A DNA stretch of 21,244 nt from contig DAOKYT010000049.1 of assembly GCA_035326025.1 (NCBI GenBank), positions 1 to 21,244 on the forward strand, given 5' to 3'. This document shows positions 16,810 to 21,244 of this stretch, piece after piece. A program made the translations under genes and the position numbers. The notes beneath the pieces are model-generated. The model did not search any database. It had not been told where the DNA came from and saw only the letters and a list, made by a program, of their open reading frames with translations. Position 1 is the stretch's first letter; every line of letters begins with the position of its first letter. The DNA is from Amarobacter sp035326025. GTDB lineage: Bacteria; Chloroflexota; Dehalococcoidia; Tepidiformales; Tepidiformaceae.

Positions 16810-17654
16810 TAGATCACCGCCTGCTTTGTCCGGGCGCTGTGGCACTGGATGTTCACCGCGACAGGGAGCGCGGTGATGTGGGTGGGATAGGTCTCCACGA
16901 ACACATCCAGGGCGGTCGTGGAACCGCCCACGGCCTGGGGCCCCACGCCGAGCGCGTTCACCGCCTCCAGGAGCTCGAGCTCGAGTTGAGCGACTTCTTC
17001 GTCCTCGCTGCGTGTGCCGATTCTGCGGAACAACGAGTGCTTGGCCATCGTCATCGCCTTCTCGGCGGTCCCCCCGATGCCGACACCGATGACGAGCGGC
17101 GGGCACGGGTTTCCGCCGGAGATGTCGACCGTCTCGCACACGAAGTCGATGACCGCCTGCTTCCCCATCCCCGGCAGGAAGTTCTGGTAGCGCGACATGT
17201 TCTCGCAGCCCCCGCCCTTGGGCATGAACGAAAGGTGGACGCGGTCGCCCGGGACGATATCGGTGTGGATGACCCCTGGCGTGTTGTCGCCGGTGTTGGC
17301 TCGTGCGCTAAACGGCCGGGCGGCGATCGACTTCCGCAGGAAGCCCTCGCTGTAGCCCCGGCGGATGCCCTCGTTGATTGCGTCGATCAGGTAGCCGCCG
17401 GTGATGTGGACGTCCTGGCCGATTTCGGCCATCACGACGGCCGTGCCCGTGTCCTGGCAGAGCGGGAGCATCCGCGTCCGCGCGATCTCCGCGTTCTCCA
17501 GGATTTCGTCGATGATCTGCACGCCGAGCGGGTTGCGTTCGGTCTGGCGCGCCTTTCGGATCGCCCCTTCGACATCGTCGGGCAGGTAGTGGGTCGCTTC
17601 GATGGCGAGGCGGGCGACGGTCTCGGTGATCTCGTCAGCGGTGATCTCTCGCAT
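16809..17654 (-). CDS. Class I fumarate hydratase / L(+)-tartrate dehydratase alpha subunit
   Basis: A 281-residue protein from ATG 17654-17652, with GGAAG four bases upstream; an in-frame GTG at 17678 adds eight residues and is less likely. The catalytic half of oxygen-sensitive iron-sulfur fumarases is plain: LPLCQDTGTAVVMAEIG (C66), FSARANTGDNTPGVIHTD, PKGGGCENMSRY, GGNPCPPLVIGVGIGGTAEKA (C184) and NIQCHSAR (C271). C66, C184 and C271 have spacing consistent with the three [4Fe-4S] ligands of class I fumarases; C150 is extra. The cluster binds substrate directly and the beta subunit completes the active site. This is the first gene of a minus-strand operon with two GNAT genes and the beta subunit. 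Fumarase and tartrate dehydratase cannot be separated by sequence alone. Confidence 0.92.
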   Translation of the reverse strand: MREITADEITETVARLAIEATHYLPDDVEGAIRKARQTERNPLGVQIIDEILENAEIARTRMLPLCQDTGTAVVMAEIGQDVHITGGYLIDAINEGIRRGYSEGFLRKSIAARPFSARANTGDNTPGVIHTDIVPGDRVHLSFMPKGGGCENMSRYQNFLPGMGKQAVIDFVCETVDISGGNPCPPLVIGVGIGGTAEKAMTMAKHSLFRRIGTRSEDEEVAQLELELLEAVNALGVGPQAVGGSTTALDVFVETYPTHITALPVAVNIQCHSARTKQAVI

Positions 17655-17715
17655 GTGCCTTCCAGTGACAGGTTGCACCCGAGAGGTTACCAGCCGCCGC
17701 CGCAGCGGTCTCGAT

Positions 17716-17895
17716 TCAGGCCTCGGCGTTCAGGCGTTGCCCCACGTTCGGGTCGAGCAGGCGAACGGTATCTTTCGCCATCTCGTGCGAAACCTTCACC
17801 GCCTTGGCCGCCGCCGCGAACGCCACACGCCCCGCGATACCCTCGACCGGGTCAACCGGGACGCTGGTCGGCGCGAGTGCACTCAAGAGATTCAT
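17716..17895 (-). CDS. Small YjfB-like protein (putative motility-related family)
   Basis: A 59-residue ORF from ATG 17895-17893; an upstream in-frame extension to 17970 is Arg/Pro-rich and looks non-coding. It reads MNLLSALAPTS, then an Ala/Lys-rich helix (RVAFAAAAKAVKVSHEMAKDTVRL), and ends LLDPNVGQRLNAEA. The short length, a helix with spaced Lys and the closing DPNxGQxxxxxA resemble the YjfB family of putative motility proteins, whose members close with a similar xPxLGQxIDVKA. The resemblance is by eye and the family's function is unknown. It is 61 bases upstream of the fumarase alpha gene on the same strand. Base composition and codon use look like the neighbours. No flagellar gene is nearby to support a motility role. 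Confidence 0.5.
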   Translation of the reverse strand: MNLLSALAPTSVPVDPVEGIAGRVAFAAAAKAVKVSHEMAKDTVRLLDPNVGQRLNAEA

Positions 17896-18000
17896 GCCGC
17901 CATCTTGCCCGGGTTCCCGGTTTCGATACGAGAGACGAATGGGTGGCGTTCTGGTGTGGGGCGCGGCCAAGGGAAATCAGCGGCCGCTGTGCTGAGCGGT

Positions 18001-18006
18001 TACGAT
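18001..18006 (+). promoter_or_regulatory. Candidate -10 box placing a leaderless start for the PIG-L gene
   Basis: TACGAT ends eight bases before ATG 18014. If it is the -10 hexamer, transcription would begin close to the A of this ATG, giving a leaderless mRNA. No Shine-Dalgarno match is visible before either GTG 18008 or ATG 18014, which agrees. No convincing -35 element was found, so this is tentative. Confidence 0.3.
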
Positions 18007-18013
18007 CGTGTTC

Positions 18014-18880
18014 ATGAAGGACGTTCGTATCATGGCCGTCTACGGCCATCCCGATGATGAGGGCCAGGCGACTGGCACGCTGGCCGCGTTCGCGGCCCGC
18101 GGAGCGCATGTCACGCTGGTATGCGCCACCCGTGGCGAGGTGGGCGAAATCAGCGACCCCTCGCTCGCCACTCCCGAAACGCTCGGCTACGTGCGCGAAC
18201 TCGAACTGCGGGCGGCAATGGCGCAAATCGGCGTGTTCGATGTCCGCTTTCTGCCGTTTCGCGATAGCGGCATGGCCGGGACGCCCGAAAACCAGGATCC
18301 GCGCTGCCTCAACGCGCAGCAGCCGGAGATCGTGGTTGGCCAGCTGGTCGCGCTGATGCGCCAGCTGCGGCCCCACATTGTCTTTACCTGGGATCCAAGC
18401 GGTGGCTATGGCCACCCGGACCACATAGCCGTCCACCGGCATACCCTGGCGGCGTTCGACGCATGCGGCGACCCCGCCCATTTCCGCGATGCCGGCGTTC
18501 CCTGGGAGCCGGGCCGGCTGTACTGGGGCGCCTTTCCCATGAAGCGATTCGCCGGGATTTACCTGGAGCTCGAACGCCGTGGTCTGCTGCCCGAGGGACT
18601 CGACCCGGAGCGCCGCACCCGCTTCGAACAGGCCATGGCCGCCCCGGATGCGGCCGTGAGCCATGTGGTCGATGTGCGCGAATTCACGGAGGCGAAACGG
18701 GCCGCCGCGGGGATGCACCGCAGCCAGTTTGGCGAAAATAGCCTCTTCGCCCGCATTCCGGAAGACCTGCGGACCAGCTTCTACGGCGAAGAGCGCTTCT
18801 ACCAGGCGCGCCCGGCGGTAGCCAGCCTCGCCTCGCCCCATGCCGGGCTCGAAGCGCTCCTCCCGCCGGCTCTCGGGTGA
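18014..18880 (+). CDS. PIG-L family LmbE-like deacetylase (MshB/Mca type)
   Basis: A 288-residue protein from ATG 18014; an in-frame GTG at 18008 would add two residues. The zinc motif GHPDDE (H12, D15) comes right after the first strand, and the second metal motif is GGYGHPDH (H134-H137). Between them, TRGEVGEISDP, LGYVRELELRAAMAQIGV and LPFRDSGMAG follow the order seen in MshB, BshB and Mca, zinc enzymes that cleave N-acetylglucosamine-type amides or mycothiol conjugates. Length fits MshB/Mca better than the shorter LmbE-like proteins. The physiological substrate cannot be chosen from sequence: thiol biosynthesis, thiol-conjugate detoxification and glycan deacetylation are all possible. It is a single gene in a region of strand change, with no ribosome site visible. 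Confidence 0.88.
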   Translation: MKDVRIMAVYGHPDDEGQATGTLAAFAARGAHVTLVCATRGEVGEISDPSLATPETLGYVRELELRAAMAQIGVFDVRFLPFRDSGMAGTPENQDPRCLNAQQPEIVVGQLVALMRQLRPHIVFTWDPSGGYGHPDHIAVHRHTLAAFDACGDPAHFRDAGVPWEPGRLYWGAFPMKRFAGIYLELERRGLLPEGLDPERRTRFEQAMAAPDAAVSHVVDVREFTEAKRAAAGMHRSQFGENSLFARIPEDLRTSFYGEERFYQARPAVASLASPHAGLEALLPPALG

Positions 18881-18886
18881 CTGCTG

Positions 18887-18916
18887 TTGGTGTGAGCCTA
18901 CCCGCGCGGGTATGCT
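18887..18916 (+). promoter_or_regulatory. Candidate promoter with embedded palindrome upstream of the FHA gene
   Basis: TTGGTG (18887-18892) and TATGCT (18911-18916) are separated by 18 bases and precede ATG 18961 by 44 bases. A perfect 14-base palindrome, TACCCGCGCGGGTA, occupies 18899-18912, filling most of the spacer and entering the -10 box. A dimeric regulator bound there would block RNA polymerase, so it could be an operator. Both elements are read directly; promoter activity is inferred. Confidence 0.45.
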
Positions 18917-18960
18917 GCGCACCAGCGCAATCTGCCACCTTCGCCCTCGAGTGAGGAACC

Positions 18961-20421
18961 ATGGAATACGGCACCCTGCGGGTCGCAACGCCCGACGGCC
19001 AGATCCGCGAGTACCCCATTACCGAACCATCGGTCGTGATTGGCCGCGCCGACGGGAACCAGGTGGTCATCGACCACGTTTCCGTGTCGCGCCGCCACGC
19101 CCAGCTCGTCATCGAATCCGGCCGGGTCACCATTTCCGACCTTGGCTCGGGCACTGGCACCTTCGTCGGCGGCCAACGCGTCCCCGCGAACACGCCCACG
19201 ATCGTGGAGAGCGGACAGACCATGCGCTATGGCGATGTCGAGGCGCGGTTCGTCCTCGCCGAGGCGCTCCGCGGCGACCAGTCGCCCGCGGCTCGCGCGG
19301 CCGGCTCCGCGACAGAATCCGAACAGACCATCGGCGTCGCGCTCACTTCGCCAGGCGCGCCCGTCGCCGCCGGGTCGCCGACGACCGCAACCGTGCTTGT
19401 CCAGAACCGTGGCAACGTCGTCGATGAGCTATCGATCGCGGTCGTCGATCTGCCCGAGGGATGGGCTCGTGTGAGCCGCCCCGCCATCTCGCTGGTGCCG
19501 GGCGCTCGCGACGAAATCACGATCGTGCTCCAGGCTCCCCGGGACTCAACGGCGGCCGCCGGCGACCATGAGTTCTCGGTCGCGGTGACGTCCAAAGCGC
19601 GCGGCCGTGAGGTGCGCGCCCTTGGCCGGCTGACCATCCTCCCGTTTGAGGGTTTCAAGCTGGCCATCCAGCCGCCACGGGCCAGGCGGGACTTCAAAGT
19701 GACGGCGAGCAACACAGGGAATACGCCGATCACGGTCGCCCTCTCAGCCTCCGACCAGGGAAATGAGCTCGACTACCAGCTGGAGACCGAGCAGCTGGAG
19801 CTCCAGCCGGGCGAGGAGCGGACCGTTTCGCTCTCGGCGCGGACGAAGTCCCGGAAGCTGTTCGGCCCTGCCACCATGCGGCCGTTCCGGGTCGAGGCCC
19901 GTCCCACGGGCGCCTCCTCCCCGGCGGCCGCCGATGCACACCTCACCATCCGGCCGCCACTTCAGCGGTATCGCTGGCCCTCGTTGGCCGTGCTCGTGTT
20001 TGCCCTGCTGGGTGGGGGCGCCTACGGATACACGGCGAGTTGCAAGGATGGCTGGCCCGGCTGCTCGAGCGAGGAGAATGCGGCAACGCCCGTTGAGACC
20101 CCAACAGCCGTCGCGTCACCGGCTACCACCCAGGCCACGCCCACGCCCGCCGGGCTGTACGTGGGTGGAAACGGCGTGATCATGAATTCCGACCCCGTGC
20201 CGAACAACACGAACTGTCTCGCCGTCCGTTCGGGCGAAACACCGCGGATCGCTCCCGATAACGTCCTCGGGCGGCTGTGTACGGGCACCAGGGTTGCCAT
20301 CAAGGGTGGGCCGACCTCCGATGGGACGCTGACCTGGTGGACGATCGAAGGTGGCGGCCTCTCAGGCTGGGCAGCCGAAAAGAGCCCCGACGGGGTGGTG
20401 TGGATCGCGCCGGCGCCCTGA
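18961..20421 (+). CDS. FHA domain - Ig-like (NEW3/COG1470-type) repeats - transmembrane - SH3-like protein
   Basis: A 486-residue protein from ATG 18961, with GAGGA at 18953-18957. An FHA domain fills residues 5-98 (VVIGRADGNQVVI, VSRRHA, GTFVGG). R29 and S43, typical phosphothreonine contacts, are kept, but the usual Asn of the TNGT loop is T65 and the loop reads GSGTGTF. Two Ig-like domains of NEW3/COG1470 type follow, about 115-330 (VQNRGNVVDELSIAVVDLPEGW, then TASNTGNTPITVALSA). One membrane helix sits near 341-357, then a Thr/Pro-rich linker (about 374-397) and a small C-terminal SH3-like domain (NCLAVRSGETPRI to GGGLSGWAAE). There is no signal peptide, so the FHA and Ig-like parts should be cytoplasmic and the SH3-like part outside. 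It converges, two bases apart, on contractile-injection-system genes. Confidence 0.82.
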   Translation: MEYGTLRVATPDGQIREYPITEPSVVIGRADGNQVVIDHVSVSRRHAQLVIESGRVTISDLGSGTGTFVGGQRVPANTPTIVESGQTMRYGDVEARFVLAEALRGDQSPAARAAGSATESEQTIGVALTSPGAPVAAGSPTTATVLVQNRGNVVDELSIAVVDLPEGWARVSRPAISLVPGARDEITIVLQAPRDSTAAAGDHEFSVAVTSKARGREVRALGRLTILPFEGFKLAIQPPRARRDFKVTASNTGNTPITVALSASDQGNELDYQLETEQLELQPGEERTVSLSARTKSRKLFGPATMRPFRVEARPTGASSPAAADAHLTIRPPLQRYRWPSLAVLVFALLGGGAYGYTASCKDGWPGCSSEENAATPVETPTAVASPATTQATPTPAGLYVGGNGVIMNSDPVPNNTNCLAVRSGETPRIAPDNVLGRLCTGTRVAIKGGPTSDGTLTWWTIEGGGLSGWAAEKSPDGVVWIAPAP

Positions 20422-20423
20422 CT

Positions 20424-21044
20424 TCAGCGCTCTTCGATCCACTCCAGGTTGGCGGCGGCGAAGGCCGGCTTCTCGGCCTCGATGATGCTCTGCACCAGCT
20501 GGCGGCTGAGCCCGGAACCCCGCGGTGCGCGCACGCGCACCGTGAACCGGAATGCCCGCATGCGGTCGTTCGCGATTTCGCGCAGGGAAGGCTCGAGAAT
20601 CTCGGGCTCGACCCCCGTGTAGAGGCGCAGGAAGTGCGCCAGCCCCCGTCGCGTCCCGCGCCAGCGAAAGAGCTCCGGAGCGGCCTTCACCACATCGCGC
20701 CGCCGGTCCTCCGGCCAACGGGCATCGAGTACCAGCCCAAGCCACGACCCTAGCCACGTAACGACATCCGGGGGGGCCACGTTGGGGTCGAAGTAGTAGG
20801 GAATGTTCTCGATGGTGCGGTCGATGGGCGACAGGATGTGCTCGAAGATGAGCAGGAATCGCCCGAGGAAGTCGCTAAGCGCGTTTTCCTGGTAGATGCC
20901 GGGAAGGAAGTCAAGGTAGGTGCTTCGTGCCTGGGGAACGCCCGGAGGTGTGTCCCATGCGGGGTACCCGGGCACGGCCCGGGCTGGCGGGGGGCCGCCG
21001 CCGTCGTTCGTGCCGGTGTTCTCGCTGGTCGGTGTCATCGCCAT
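20424..21044 (-). CDS. Phage tail-like protein (TIGR02242 / tail protein I-like) of a contractile injection system
   Basis: A 206-residue protein from ATG 21044-21042; a second in-frame ATG lies at 21038. After a Pro/Gly-rich N-terminus (1-40) it reads YLDFLPGIYQ, FLGRFLLIFEHILSPIDRTIENIPYYFDP, WLGSWLGLVLDARWPEDRRRDVV, ELFRWRGTRRGLAHFLRLYTG and PEILEP. This sequence of motifs is characteristic of TIGR02242, the phage-tail-domain proteins of extracellular contractile injection systems (Afp/PVC-like) and related tail devices, placed at the baseplate as relatives of tail protein I. It lies two bases after the stop of the upstream baseplate gene on the same strand (stop 21049-21047), so it is translationally coupled. 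The rest of the cluster lies outside the right edge. The family call is firm; whether the particle is extracellular or membrane-bound is unknown. Confidence 0.9.
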   Translation of the reverse strand: MAMTPTSENTGTNDGGGPPPARAVPGYPAWDTPPGVPQARSTYLDFLPGIYQENALSDFLGRFLLIFEHILSPIDRTIENIPYYFDPNVAPPDVVTWLGSWLGLVLDARWPEDRRRDVVKAAPELFRWRGTRRGLAHFLRLYTGVEPEILEPSLREIANDRMRAFRFTVRVRAPRGSGLSRQLVQSIIEAEKPAFAAANLEWIEER

Positions 21045-21046
21045 GG

Positions 21047-21244
21047 TTATCGCTGGGCCACCGTCACCACGTGTTCGTACGACAGGAGGAGCACATCATC
21101 GGCCACCGTGATGCTTTGCCCGGCCGCGCGCGATTGCCCGGTCTGAATGTCCACCTGGTAGAGCGTCACGTCCTGGGCGTATTCGACCCCCGGGACCGAC
21201 TGCACCACCGATTGCATCTCGGAGAGGTAGAGGTCGCGCCCGAA
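21047..21244 (-). CDS. C-terminus of a baseplate assembly protein (TIGR02243-like), 5' truncated
   Basis: A minus-strand frame enters from the right edge and stops at TAA 21049-21047, leaving 65 residues. It starts FGRDLYLSEMQSVVQSVPGV and continues with EYAQDVTLYQVD, DDVLLLSYEHVVTV and AQR. The RDLYLSE segment and the PGVEYAQDV strand are what is expected at the end of gpJ-like baseplate assembly proteins of contractile injection systems (TIGR02243), whose genes commonly stand directly before the TIGR02242 tail protein gene. Only the tail of the protein is visible, so the call depends partly on this neighbour. Confidence 0.72.
   Translation of the reverse strand, partial: FGRDLYLSEMQSVVQSVPGVEYAQDVTLYQVDIQTGQSRAAGQSITVADDVLLLSYEHVVTVAQR

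Noticed and set aside
17978..17989. Palindrome CAGCGGCCGCTG upstream of the PIG-L gene as an operator
   Set aside because: Made only of G/C-rich self-complementary triplets, with no repeat copy seen and no promoter clearly around it; could be chance.
1..21244. CRISPR array, tRNA, insertion sequence or long direct repeat
   Set aside because: No regularly spaced repeats, cloverleaf sequence, transposase motifs or terminal inverted repeats were seen on reading either strand.

Overview
The window is GC-rich, gene-dense bacterial DNA with few non-coding gaps, and most neighbouring genes overlap by 1-8 bases. The pairing of a DUF2298-type (TIGR03662) membrane protein with an Agl23-like (TIGR03663) protein is typical of Chloroflexota and archaea. 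Together with the bacterial mutS-mutL pair and a diaphorase-type NuoE/NuoF pair, this suggests a Chloroflexota bacterium, perhaps from the Dehalococcoidia side. That placement is an inference; no rRNA or other marker gene is present.

Layout. (1) 1-7414, plus strand: a tightly coupled operon of membrane proteins probably concerned with lipid-linked surface glycans. It holds the C-terminus of a DUF2298 protein, a divergent GT-C-like membrane protein, an Agl23-like protein fused to an NHL beta-propeller, a UPF0104 flippase-like protein and a FAD-dependent oxidoreductase. (2) 7411-8223, minus: a SAM methyltransferase that overlaps the oxidoreductase gene tail to tail. (3) 8375-10738, plus: a NuoE-like and a NuoF-like gene. 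The second is broken by a one-base frameshift and shows a patterned loss of iron-sulfur ligands. (4) 10818-15157, plus: mutS-mutL, encoding mismatch recognition and the endonuclease-type MutL. (5) 15154-17654, minus: a four-gene operon with class I fumarase/tartrate dehydratase alpha, two GNAT acetyltransferases and the fumarase beta subunit. A small YjfB-like ORF lies just upstream. (6) 18014-18880, plus: a PIG-L deacetylase of the MshB/Mca type. (7) 18961-20421, plus: an FHA-Ig-like-TM-SH3-like protein. It converges on (8) 20424-21244, minus: a phage-tail-like TIGR02242 protein and the C-terminus of a TIGR02243 baseplate protein, which form one edge of a contractile injection system.

The best leads are the edge of the injection-system cluster with its FHA/Ig-like neighbour, the NuoF homologue in which one whole ferredoxin cluster has been lost coherently, the fumarase operon interrupted by two acetyltransferases, and the Agl23-NHL fusion. 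I found no tRNA, rRNA, CRISPR array, insertion sequence or integrase. The non-coding gaps that exist (8224-8374, 10739-10817, 17655-17715, 17896-18013, 18881-18960) are all under 300 bases and look like promoter regions.
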